A DNA stretch of 27,724 nt from Gammaproteobacteria bacterium. Its GTDB lineage: Bacteria; Pseudomonadota; Gammaproteobacteria; Burkholderiales; Thiobacillaceae. Position numbers and translations under genes: made by a program. Shown piece after piece: positions 15,384-22,009 of this stretch (positions are counted from its first letter, which is position 1; the number at the start of each line of letters is the position of its first letter). The notes beneath the pieces are model-generated. The model made no database searches. It saw only the letters and a list, made by a program, of their open reading frames with translations, and had not been told where the DNA came from. Location of the stretch: contig JAHJNP010000385.1 in assembly GCA_018820745.1 (NCBI GenBank), forward strand, positions 1 to 27,724, in the 5' to 3' direction.

Positions 15384-15549
15384 CTAGTGTTACGAGCCAA
15401 AAATAACGAAACATGAAACAGCGTCTTTTTCCGCCATACGTCGTTGCAGCCCCTTGCCGTATACCCCATACGGCTGCGGGTCTGCGCCTAGCTTGGCGAA
15501 AAAATCCATCTGTTTCATTTGTTCCGCTATTTCCGGTTCGCAACACTAG
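15384..15549. mobile_element. Large imperfect palindrome, MITE-like element
   Basis: The arms 15384-15462 and 15468-15549 are inverted copies meeting at a perfect GCCGTAT/ATACGGC hairpin with a 5-base loop. In the outer ~40 bases, 32 of 38 aligned positions agree, and all six differences are C/T transitions, plus a 2-base gap. The ends are CTAG followed by GTGTTACGAGCC on the left and, inverted, GTGTTGCGAACC on the right. CTAG at both ends could be a target duplication. The right CTAG contains the stop codon of the 15546-15968 gene. No transposase is inside, so this may be a miniature element or a long RNA hairpin. Confidence 0.6.
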
Positions 15550-15968
15550 TGGTTGCGGCCCTGGCCGCGATCGTTGTCATGGCGTTCGTTCTTCTTGCCG
15601 CGATGATCGTCACGGCGGTCGTCGCGGCGATCACGATGTTGTTTCTGGTATTGCGGAACGTACTGGCGGTCGTACCAGCTGTTTTGCACGAAATAGACCC
15701 GCTCGCCGCAGGCGTTGTACTTGCCGCAATGTTTGCGCCAGTTTTTGGCATGGCCTGGTGGCACGTTCAGGTAGATCGGCGGGCGATTCACCGATACGCG
15801 CTGGATGACGCGCGGCTCCCGGTAGATGATTTGGGGCGGCGGATAGCCACCGATGTCGATCTGGCCATAGAAGCCGGGTTGGCCGATGCTGATGGACACG
15901 CCGACGTCGGTTGCGAGTGCCGGAACGGTGGCGACGGCCAGTGCTGCTGCGAAGAGTAAACGTTTCAT
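15546..15968 (-). CDS. Small secreted basic protein, unknown function
   Basis: The 140-residue protein has a Sec signal peptide (LLFAAALAVATVPALA, cleavage after ALA). A short beta-rich part follows (VGVSISIGQPGFYGQIDIGG, PPQIIYREPRVIQ), then a segment with three Cys (HCGKYNACGERVYFVQ... ), and a tail of Arg/Asp/His repeats (RDRRDDRRDDHRGKKNERHD). The start VSISIGQPGFYGQI resembles that of the secreted protein at 26115-26768 (VSIGIGTPHVSIGI), so the two may belong to one loose family. AGGAGG before ATG 15968 is a strong ribosome-binding site. Its stop codon lies in the right end of the palindromic element, so the extreme C-terminus may have been altered by insertion. Dyad site C lies 80 bases upstream. 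Confidence 0.8.
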   Translation of the reverse strand: MKRLLFAAALAVATVPALATDVGVSISIGQPGFYGQIDIGGYPPPQIIYREPRVIQRVSVNRPPIYLNVPPGHAKNWRKHCGKYNACGERVYFVQNSWYDRQYVPQYQKQHRDRRDDRRDDHRGKKNERHDNDRGQGRNH

Positions 15969-16047
15969 GTTGGACCTCCTGTGGTGAGTCGTCTTGCCGA
16001 TGGATCATTGGCTTACGATGAGACTACCCGAACGCCGCCCACAACTC

Positions 16048-16063
16048 TGTGCGCTGGCGCGCA
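16048..16063. promoter_or_regulatory. Dyad operator candidate, site C
   Basis: TGTGCG-CTGG-CGCGCA, followed by TAGCG, matches 9 of 10 fixed positions of the shared dyad. It lies 80 bases upstream of the secreted-protein start at 15968 and downstream of the crystallin gene terminator. Confidence 0.55.
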
Positions 16064-16111
16064 TAGCGTTTTTGCTGGCTTGACGGATGTGTCCGGCGCG
16101 GCGGATCAATG

Positions 16112-16133
16112 CAAAACGGCCCCCAGGGGCCGT
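16112..16133 (-). terminator. Terminator of the crystallin-domain gene
   Basis: ACGGCCCC and GGGGCCGT form an 8-bp perfect stem with a CA loop, and on the minus strand the stem runs into TTTTGC. It begins 27 bases past the stop at 16160. Confidence 0.75.
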
Positions 16134-16159
16134 CGTGTGATGCTTATTGCGTCGAGTCG

Positions 16160-17269
16160 TTATGCCCGGGGCTCCCCCAACTCGTTGACGGTCACAGTCG
16201 GCCCCGGCGGCGCGGTCATCTGCATGCGATGCGCCTGGCCGCGGAAATTGTAGGTGACATCCCAGTAATCGGGATTGGCCTGGCTGGGCACGTTGTCGCA
16301 GCGCTCGGCGTCCCGGGTTTGCACCGCTTGCTCGCTGCCGCCGCGACCGATTTGGGCGCCCACTGCGGCCCCCGCGACAGCCCCGCCGGCCGTGGCAATG
16401 TCCTGCCCCCGTCCGCCGCCGACCTGGTGACCCAGGATGCCACCGATGATGGCGCCGGCAATCGCACCGGGGACGTTGACGCTGCGTCGTTCCTGCGCGA
16501 CTTCTTCGCGTTCGACCCAGCAGCGCTGCTCGGGCGTGCCGAGCACCGCGCGCACCGAAGTGACGTTTGCCTCGTACAGCCGCTCGTTGTTGCGACGATG
16601 GAAGTGGTAGCCCGCAATCGGCGCCGGTGCGTAGCGATGGTCGTCGACGCGCGCGTTGATGCTCACGGCCCGTACCGATGAAATATGATTGTTTAAACCC
16701 ATCGCGGCCAGCGACGGATACCTGCCCGGACGCAGGACGGCGCAGCGACCCCTGAAGCGGTTGCCCTCGCATACCTCCCAGCGATCGCCGAGCACCACAA
16801 CCGACGAGGCACGGTCATTGAAACCGTGACGCCTGAAGTTGCTGACCGGTTCCTCCGTGGTAAATGACCGGCCCTCAAAGCCTTGGCGCTCATAAAAAGT
16901 GATCTGCGCGGCGACAGGAACAGGCGCATAACGACGATCGTCGATGCGCGCGTTATTGCTGACGGCGCGCACCGATGAAACGCTGTTGTTCAAGCCCATC
17001 GCGGCCAGCGACGGATACCTGCCCGGCCGCAGGATGCTACAGCGGCCGTTGAAGCGGACGTCTTCGCATACCTCCCAGCGGTTGTCGCGCACGACTACCG
17101 ACGACGCATGGTTGCTGAAGCCATGGCGCGAGAGGTTTTTGATCGGTTCATCGGTGGTGAACGACCGGCCTTCAAAGCCTGGACGCTCGTAAAAGGTGAC
17201 CTGTGCGGCCGCTTGCGAGGCAATCGCCACGCCGGCCATCACCAGCGCGATTCTGAATCGTGCCTTCAT
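16160..17269 (-). CDS. Exported protein with two beta/gamma-crystallin domains and a glycine-zipper segment
   Basis: From ATG 17269 (AGGAG upstream) the protein has 369 residues with a signal peptide ending in ASQAAA. Two near-identical beta/gamma-crystallin-type domains follow at about 23-115 and 118-215. Each begins (V/I)TFYER.GFEGRSFTT and ends RPGRYPSLAAMGLNN..SSVRAVS. After a linker comes a glycine-zipper membrane-spanning region at about 275-325 (AIAGAIIGGILGHQVGGG, GGAVAGAAVGAQIGRG), as in Rickettsia 17-kDa-type outer-membrane proteins. The C-terminus is a small beta segment (YWDVTYNFRGQAHRMQMT). Crystallin modules often bind calcium, but no check of the sites was possible. The protein is likely in the periplasm or outer membrane. 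It diverges from the collagen-like lipoprotein gene, with dyad sites F and D between them. Confidence 0.9.
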   Translation of the reverse strand: MKARFRIALVMAGVAIASQAAAQVTFYERPGFEGRSFTTDEPIKNLSRHGFSNHASSVVVRDNRWEVCEDVRFNGRCSILRPGRYPSLAAMGLNNSVSSVRAVSNNARIDDRRYAPVPVAAQITFYERQGFEGRSFTTEEPVSNFRRHGFNDRASSVVVLGDRWEVCEGNRFRGRCAVLRPGRYPSLAAMGLNNHISSVRAVSINARVDDHRYAPAPIAGYHFHRRNNERLYEANVTSVRAVLGTPEQRCWVEREEVAQERRSVNVPGAIAGAIIGGILGHQVGGGRGQDIATAGGAVAGAAVGAQIGRGGSEQAVQTRDAERCDNVPSQANPDYWDVTYNFRGQAHRMQMTAPPGPTVTVNELGEPRA

Positions 17270-17376
17270 TGCTGACTCCTGTAAGGGGGAAGCCGGAACC
17301 CGTGTCGTACCGGGAGATCGATCCCGGCGCTCGCCACATCCGAACCCGCAATATGGCGCGCCGTCGAGTCCGGGTC

Positions 17377-17392
17377 TGTTCGCGAACGTACA
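17377..17392. promoter_or_regulatory. Dyad operator candidate, site F (perfect)
   Basis: TGTTCG-CGAA-CGTACA, followed by TAGCG, matches all ten fixed positions. It lies 108 bases upstream of the crystallin gene and 180 upstream of the collagen-like gene, in their divergent promoter region. Confidence 0.65.
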
Positions 17393-17432
17393 TAGCGGGC
17401 TGATTGGCCCTTCACGCGATAAATCGTCTCTA

Positions 17433-17448
17433 TGTTCGCCAGCGCACT
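17433..17448. promoter_or_regulatory. Dyad operator candidate, site D
   Basis: TGTTCG-CCAG-CGCACT matches 9 of 10 fixed positions. Read on the minus strand it is followed by the TAG seen at other copies, so sites F and D face each other just as A and B do. The centre-to-centre distance is 56 bases. Confidence 0.55.
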
Positions 17449-17571
17449 GAACTGCGCGCGGCATTCACTTAAGCTGTTGCTCTACCGGGTGCGACATCCC
17501 AAGTCGAGCCGGTTTCTCGCGGACGGCTTGATGCCCTTCGTGCCCGATTGACCACTTTAAAAGGATTGACC

Positions 17572-17820
17572 ATGAACCATACGCTACTGATTTCCGCCCT
17601 GCTCGCAACGCTCAGCCTGGCCGCCTGTGACAAACCGACCGTCGTCACTGTGCCCGCCACGCCTGTCGCGGTGCCTGGTCCCGCGGGTCCGCAGGGCGAA
17701 ACTGGCAGCCAGGGCGCAACCGGCTATCAGGGCAACGAGGGTGTCCAGGGCGAAACCGGCGAAACCGGTGAGACCGGCGATCAAACCACGGTAATCGTGG
17801 TGCCGGCCGAAGCGAACTGA
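17572..17820 (+). CDS. Small collagen-like lipoprotein
   Basis: The 82-residue protein has a lipoprotein signal peptide ending in LAAC (Cys about residue 19), a short Val/Pro-rich spacer, then a collagen-like run of Gly-X-Y triplets (GPAGPQGETGSQGATGYQ... GETGETGETGDQ), and ends in a hydrophobic VIVVPAE strand. About a dozen triplets are present, too few for a long collagen rod but enough for a short trimeric segment. AAGGA lies before ATG 17572. It probably faces the periplasm or cell surface. It diverges from the crystallin gene and is followed 28 bases later by the DUF3309 gene, so the two may be cotranscribed. Confidence 0.85.
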   Translation: MNHTLLISALLATLSLAACDKPTVVTVPATPVAVPGPAGPQGETGSQGATGYQGNEGVQGETGETGETGDQTTVIVVPAEAN

Positions 17821-17848
17821 ATTCACTCATCCATTCGAGGCGCGTAAC

Positions 17849-18004
17849 ATGTTGGGAACGATACTGTTGGTCATCCTGATCCTGATGCTGCTCGGCGCCG
17901 TTCCGCGCTGGTCGCATAGCAAGAATTGGGGCTACGGTCCCAGCGGCGGTCTGGGTTTGGTGCTGGTCATCGTCATCGTGCTGCTGTTGATGGGACGGTT
18001 GTAA
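17849..18004 (+). CDS. DUF3309-type small membrane protein
   Basis: The 51 residues begin MLGTILLVILILMLLGA, continue with the family-typical PRWSHSKNWGYGPSGGLG, and end in a second helix (LVLVIVIVLLLMGRL). This is a close match to DUF3309 in length and motif. Such proteins are two-helix inner-membrane proteins of unknown function. ATG 17849 follows GAGG by about 8 bases. It lies between the collagen-like lipoprotein and the cardiolipin-synthase-like gene, and its MLGTI start resembles the lmo0937-type protein at 11003. Confidence 0.88.
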   Translation: MLGTILLVILILMLLGAVPRWSHSKNWGYGPSGGLGLVLVIVIVLLLMGRL

Positions 18005-18070
18005 CGGCTTGTTGCGCGTTGCGGTCCGGCTGATGTGACCCTGCACCCGCGCCCGCTTGATGGAGGTTTG

Positions 18071-19471
18071 ATGGTTTCAACGACGCTGAATTCGGCGCGT
18101 TGGCTGCGTCACTGGCCAGCGGTTTTCCTGTTCGTGCTGGCCGGCTGCAGCAGCCTGCCGACCATCGTCCCCGATTTGGCGCGACGTCCCGGCCCGCCCG
18201 TGCAACTTGAAAGCGCGGGCGGGCCGTTATCCGTTGCGCGCAGCAAGGCGATCCTCGACCGGCTTGAAGGCAGCGGCCAGAACACCGGCCTCTTCGAGCG
18301 TCATCTGGCGCTCGAAGAGGCCATCGTCGGCAGCCCGCTGACCACCGGCAACGCGGTCCTGCTGCTGCAGGACGGCCCGGCGACCTACCAGGCGATGTAC
18401 GCCGCCATCCTGGCGGCGCAAGACCACATCAACATGGAAACCTACATCCTCGACGACGACGAGGTCGGCCAGCGTTTTGCGCAGGCCCTTATCGTCAAGC
18501 AGGGGCAGGGGGTGCATGTCAATCTCATCCGTGACAGCGTGGGCACCCTTTACACGCCGCCGGCCTTCTTCCAGCAACTGACCGACAGCGGCGTCCAGGT
18601 GCTCGAGTTCAATCCCATCAACCCCCTGATGTCGCGCAAGACGTGGACGCTCAATCAGCGCGACCACCGCAAGCTGCTGATCGTCGACGGACACACGGCG
18701 TTTCTCGGCGGCATCAATATCAGCAGCGTCTATTCCGGCGGCTCGTTCAGCCGGCGTTCGCGTCACCGGCCCGGCGGCGGGGTGGCCTGGCGCGACACCG
18801 ACCTGCAACTGCAGGGGCCGGTGGTGGCCGAGTTGCAGAAGCTGTTCCTCGCGACCTGGGAAAGCCAGAAGGGCGAGCCGTTGCGCGGGAAGAACTATTT
18901 TCCGTCTCCCGAGCACGCGGGGCCGCACGTGGTGCGCGCGATCGGCAGTGCGCCCGACGAGCCCTTCAGCCTGATTTATGCCACGCTGCTGTCAGCCATC
19001 GCCAGCGCCGAAGTCAGCGTGAATATCACCAATGCATATTTCGCCCCCGACCCGCAGCTGCTCGACGCGCTCGAAGCGGCCGCCCGCCGCGGCGTCGGCG
19101 TGACCCTGATCCTGCCCAGCCAGACCGACTCCTGGCTGGTGTTCCACGCCGGGCGCAACTACTACGACCGGCTGCTGCAAGCGGGGGTGAAAATCCATGA
19201 ACGGCAGGGCGTGATCCTGCATTCCAAGACAGCGCTGATTGACGGCGTCTGGGCCACGGTCGGCTCGACCAACCTCGACTGGCGCAGTTTCCTGCACAAC
19301 TACGAGTTGAACGCGGTCGTGCTGGGGGCGGATTTTGGTCAACAGGTGCAGGCGATGTTCGACAAGGATCTGGCGGCGTCCGAGACCATCACGCTCGAGC
19401 AGTGGCGGCGCCGCTCGCTAGATCTGCGCGTGAAGGAATGGTTCGCCCGGGTCTGGGAGTACTGGCTGTGA
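18071..19471 (+). CDS. Phospholipase D-type cardiolipin synthase-like lipoprotein
   Basis: From ATG 18071 (GGAGG at 18062-18066) the protein has 466 residues. The signal peptide ends in a lipobox (LAGC, Cys26). Two HKD motifs typical of the phospholipase D superfamily are intact: His199-Lys201-Asp206 in HRKLLIVDG with GGINIS, and His384-Lys386-Asp391 in HSKTALIDG with GSTNLD. Bacterial members of this layout are cardiolipin synthases (ClsA/ClsB/ClsC-like), making cardiolipin from phosphatidylglycerol or phosphatidylethanolamine. A lipobox is unusual and suggests a periplasm-facing enzyme, whereas ClsA is anchored by helices. The reading from 18035 adds 12 residues ahead of the signal and is rejected. 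It ends with a hairpin. Confidence 0.88.
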   Translation: MVSTTLNSARWLRHWPAVFLFVLAGCSSLPTIVPDLARRPGPPVQLESAGGPLSVARSKAILDRLEGSGQNTGLFERHLALEEAIVGSPLTTGNAVLLLQDGPATYQAMYAAILAAQDHINMETYILDDDEVGQRFAQALIVKQGQGVHVNLIRDSVGTLYTPPAFFQQLTDSGVQVLEFNPINPLMSRKTWTLNQRDHRKLLIVDGHTAFLGGINISSVYSGGSFSRRSRHRPGGGVAWRDTDLQLQGPVVAELQKLFLATWESQKGEPLRGKNYFPSPEHAGPHVVRAIGSAPDEPFSLIYATLLSAIASAEVSVNITNAYFAPDPQLLDALEAAARRGVGVTLILPSQTDSWLVFHAGRNYYDRLLQAGVKIHERQGVILHSKTALIDGVWATVGSTNLDWRSFLHNYELNAVVLGADFGQQVQAMFDKDLAASETITLEQWRRRSLDLRVKEWFARVWEYWL

Positions 19472-19476
19472 GCCGG

Positions 19477-19515
19477 GGCCACGACAACAAGCACGTCGTG
19501 ATTGTTGTCGTGGCC
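19477..19515 (+). terminator. Long hairpin after the cardiolipin-synthase-like gene
   Basis: A perfect 14-bp stem (GGCCACGACAACAA and its complement) encloses an 11-base loop, 5 bases past the stop. Only CGCTT follows, so there is no true T-run, but the stem is long. It sits between convergent genes and could act in both directions. Confidence 0.6.
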
Positions 19516-19626
19516 CGCTTCGCCCTCACCGCGGACTGAATGCCGGCGCCCTTCCGGGGGCGTACCTGGCACGGGACCGACCTCCCTGCCCCCATGGAAC
19601 CGTGGTCGGTTGCATGAGTTCGAACC

Positions 19627-20094
19627 TCATCGCGCGAGCGCGCGGTCGATCTTGTCGTCCATCTCGCCGATCAGGGCGGCCAGGCTGTTGGCGGCCTCGT
19701 CGATGGATTGCTTCGTCGACAGCGTCACCGTGTCCATGCGCGTGTCGGCAGCCAGGATCACCCCGCGCAATTGCGCAAACTCCTGCTCGATCTGCGTGCG
19801 CAGTTCATTGATGCGCGAGGTTTCGGCGCTTTCTGCCAGTTTCCGCTGCGCCTGCAGCTCCTGATTGTGGCGGCGCGACTCCATCAACATGTTGGTGCGC
19901 AGTGCCAGGGCATAGAGGACAAAAAGCGCCACCAGGACCAGCGTGACGCCAAGCAGGATCACGCCCAGCGGACCCTCGATATCGAATGCCACGAATGACA
20001 GCGTGGTGGGCGCGATGAGTACGGGCCAGTTGACCAGGGTGAAAACGCCCAGCAGAAACAATGCCACCAGGATGATTGCGCCGAGAAAATTCAT
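19627..20094 (-). CDS. LapA-domain-type membrane protein with coiled-coil tail
   Basis: The 155-residue protein has two membrane helices (about 2-24 and 44-66), a short periplasmic loop (PVLIAPTTLSFVAFDIEG), and a cytoplasmic coiled coil of about 85 residues (SRRHNQELQAQRKLAESAETSRINELRTQ and onward). This matches the layout of LapA/DUF1049 proteins, which in E. coli act with LapB in lipopolysaccharide assembly, but the tail is longer than usual. GGGG lies just before ATG 20094. I see no lapB-like neighbour. The family call rests on topology and weak motif similarity. Confidence 0.75.
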   Translation of the reverse strand: MNFLGAIILVALFLLGVFTLVNWPVLIAPTTLSFVAFDIEGPLGVILLGVTLVLVALFVLYALALRTNMLMESRRHNQELQAQRKLAESAETSRINELRTQIEQEFAQLRGVILAADTRMDTVTLSTKQSIDEAANSLAALIGEMDDKIDRALAR

Positions 20095-20263
20095 TGCGTC
20101 CCCTTTCGTTTATTAAAGAATGTACCTGTCACAGTTCAAACATGAGCTTCGGCATCGGTTCAAGTGGCGCCTCCGCAGATAAAACCCGTTCAACATCGAG
20201 CCCGCGCTTCCCCGGGCGGATCGGTCGTCGTTTCCGCTCAGCCCCCTGGCGTTTTGCGGGCGC

Positions 20264-21235
20264 TTACTGCGATGTCTGCTGACGCAGATATTCACTCCGT
20301 TTCATGTCCATATAAGCGGCCCGGTCGACTTCGCGCAACTGGCGGGGGTATTGCTCGGTGGCGCTGAACCAGCTTTGCAGGCGTTTTTGGAGCTGCAGAG
20401 GTGGCGCGGTGGCCAATGCGCCAAGATAGGCGTCGATGGCGAGGTAATAGCGCATGGTGTTGCGTTCCACCACGCCACGCATGCCGCCGACGTGTTCTGG
20501 CTGGCCGCTGGATTGCCTGCCGGTCTGGGTGAACCCTACTTTGCCGCTGCCAAGGGTCGCGAGGTAGGTCTTCATGGCGAGTCGCCCCGCCATCCCGTAA
20601 TCATATGAATAGGTGAGATGCAGAAAAGTCTGGCCGTTTCCAACCGGGACAGCCTGCAGTTGGATACGATAATTGCGGGTACTCAGCGGCCCATCCTGCG
20701 CATCGAGCTGGATATCCAGGTATTTCGCGGTCGCCGCGGCGACGCGATAGGAAAACTCGATGGGGTAGGCCGCTTTGAGCGGCTGAGGCGTTTTCTTGCC
20801 GATACTGACTGCCAGGGCGGTGGTCGACTCATCGGTCGTGGCGCGGCAGTATTTGGTGTTGATATGCAGGATCAGCACGTCACACCATTGCTCGGGGCCA
20901 TCGAGCGCCGCACTGACGGTGGGAAATGGATAATTGACCAAGGCGTAGATATCGCCCTTCAAGTCGTTGGACGATTCGGAGGAGTCGAGGGAGAGCGTTC
21001 GCCGAAACGGGTTGTGATGGAGTCGCTCAGCCAGGGACGCGTATTTGGCGTGGAGCGATGCGGCGGATTGCGTGTCCGGCACAGGGGAAAAGGCCAGCCC
21101 CGCGCTGGAAAACGCGATCCCGGCGAGCCACAGCCGCGTCAGCCAGGCCAACTGGTTTTTCCGGAATGCGTATTCATCGGCCCTTGCCTGCTGCCTGCCG
21201 AGATGATCGTCACGGCGTTCAGCGGCAGCTGCCAT
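20264..21235 (-). CDS. Exported protein of unknown function
   Basis: I do not recognise this 323-residue protein. A signal-like hydrophobic segment (LTRLWLAGIAFSSAGLAFS) begins only at about residue 31, preceded by a charged stretch (RRDDHLGRQQARADEYAFRKNQ). The true start may be a TTG at 21151, which has GGAA seven bases upstream. The mature part contains YALVNYPFPTVSAALDGPEQWCDVLILH and KTYLATLGSGKVGFT, and a conserved-looking C-terminal helical part. Two Cys (WCDV, YCRA) might form a disulfide. The gene follows the zinc-ribbon gene on the same strand by about 30 bases. It does not resemble a transporter or enzyme that I can name. Confidence 0.7.
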   Translation of the reverse strand: MAAAAERRDDHLGRQQARADEYAFRKNQLAWLTRLWLAGIAFSSAGLAFSPVPDTQSAASLHAKYASLAERLHHNPFRRTLSLDSSESSNDLKGDIYALVNYPFPTVSAALDGPEQWCDVLILHINTKYCRATTDESTTALAVSIGKKTPQPLKAAYPIEFSYRVAAATAKYLDIQLDAQDGPLSTRNYRIQLQAVPVGNGQTFLHLTYSYDYGMAGRLAMKTYLATLGSGKVGFTQTGRQSSGQPEHVGGMRGVVERNTMRYYLAIDAYLGALATAPPLQLQKRLQSWFSATEQYPRQLREVDRAAYMDMKRSEYLRQQTSQ

Positions 21236-21266
21236 GAGGAGTGGGCCATGTCCCCCGTCATGCCGC

Positions 21267-21488
21267 TCACCCCGGTCCCTGCATCAACCAGAGATGCCGC
21301 TTCACGCGCAGATTGCCTACCCAGCCGCAGTCCGTCGAACTGCAGCGGAAGCGGCTGACTGTGATGAACATGCTCATGAGCAAATCAACGAACCGGCGTG
21401 GCACGCGGACCGCAGGGCTGTTGCAGCGCGGGCACGCGCATCCTGGAGAGGAATAGCCCGTGCCGTCAGGACGGCTGAAACGTGTCAT
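21267..21488 (-). CDS. Small zinc-ribbon protein
   Basis: From ATG 21488 this gives 73 residues. The visible pattern is CPRC...CSSTDCGW, a four-cysteine zinc-ribbon with the spacing Cys-x2-Cys and Cys-x5-Cys. A hydrophobic strand (RFVDLLMSMFITVSRF) lies between the Cys pairs, and the CGWVGNL end is typical of similar small proteins in betaproteobacteria. The function is unknown; a nucleic-acid-binding or structural role is possible. The start lies 22 bases past the CsbD stop, and longer readings overlap CsbD. No clear ribosome-binding site is visible, so the start is uncertain. Confidence 0.6.
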   Translation of the reverse strand: MTRFSRPDGTGYSSPGCACPRCNSPAVRVPRRFVDLLMSMFITVSRFRCSSTDCGWVGNLRVKRHLWLMQGPG

Positions 21489-21510
21489 GAAGGGGTGGCC
21501 AGACGGGACA

Positions 21511-21723
21511 TCAGGCGGGGTCGTCCTTGTGCTGCTCTTCAAAATCCTTGATCTGCTTCTCGGCTTCGTCCTTCGAGACGCCATATGACTCCTGGATCTT
21601 GCCCATCAGCTGATCGCGCTTGCCGGCAATCACGTCGAGGTGGTCGTCGGTAAGCTTGCCCCACTGTGTCTTCACCTTGCCTTTGAACTGCTTCCAGTTG
21701 CCTTCTACGATATTCCAGTCCAT
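21511..21723 (-). CDS. CsbD-family stress-response protein
   Basis: The 70-residue hydrophilic protein matches CsbD: it starts MDWNIVEGNWKQFKGKVKTQ, continues WGKLTDDHLDVIAGKRDQLMGKIQE, and ends with an acidic helix (EAEKQIKDFEEQHKDDPA). CsbD proteins are small, soluble, abundant under general stress, and of unknown mechanism. AGGAG six bases before ATG 21723 is an excellent ribosome-binding site. Dyad site E lies about 190 bases upstream. A small zinc-ribbon gene follows 22 bases after the stop. Confidence 0.94.
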   Translation of the reverse strand: MDWNIVEGNWKQFKGKVKTQWGKLTDDHLDVIAGKRDQLMGKIQESYGVSKDEAEKQIKDFEEQHKDDPA

Positions 21724-21914
21724 CTCAATCTCCTTGGGTTCGGGGTTCGCTTAGCGGAATTGCCAATCGATCTCCTTCGTTACAACCGCCTCGCACCGTG
21801 GGCGCACCTTCCACAGCGGCGGCTGCACAAGGGAAGGGCGGGTGGCCGCCTGGACCGCATTTTTAAAAAACGCCCTATTGAATCGCAAGGCTAGCCGCCT
21901 ACACAGGCGCAGTC

Positions 21915-21930
21915 TGTACGCTGGCGTACG
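21915..21930. promoter_or_regulatory. Dyad operator candidate, site E
   Basis: TGTACG-CTGG-CGTACG, followed by TAG, matches 9 of 10 fixed positions of the shared dyad. It lies 192 bases upstream of the CsbD start, in the 286-base gap between CsbD and the HiPIP gene; nothing else recognisable is in that gap. Confidence 0.55.
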
Positions 21931-22009
21931 TAGTGCGACGTTCGATGATGGTCTTGTCGTAGTATCAGGAGGCCCTACTGCCCGGGCGCGAGCCTGATGC
22001 AGAATCAGC

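Noticed and set aside
15519..15959. Plus-strand open frame opposite the small secreted protein, beginning MFRYFRFATLVVAALA
   Set aside because: The opposite strand has a strong ribosome-binding site and signal peptide. The hydrophobic look of this frame comes from the complementary Arg/Asp repeats, and its start lies in the palindromic element.
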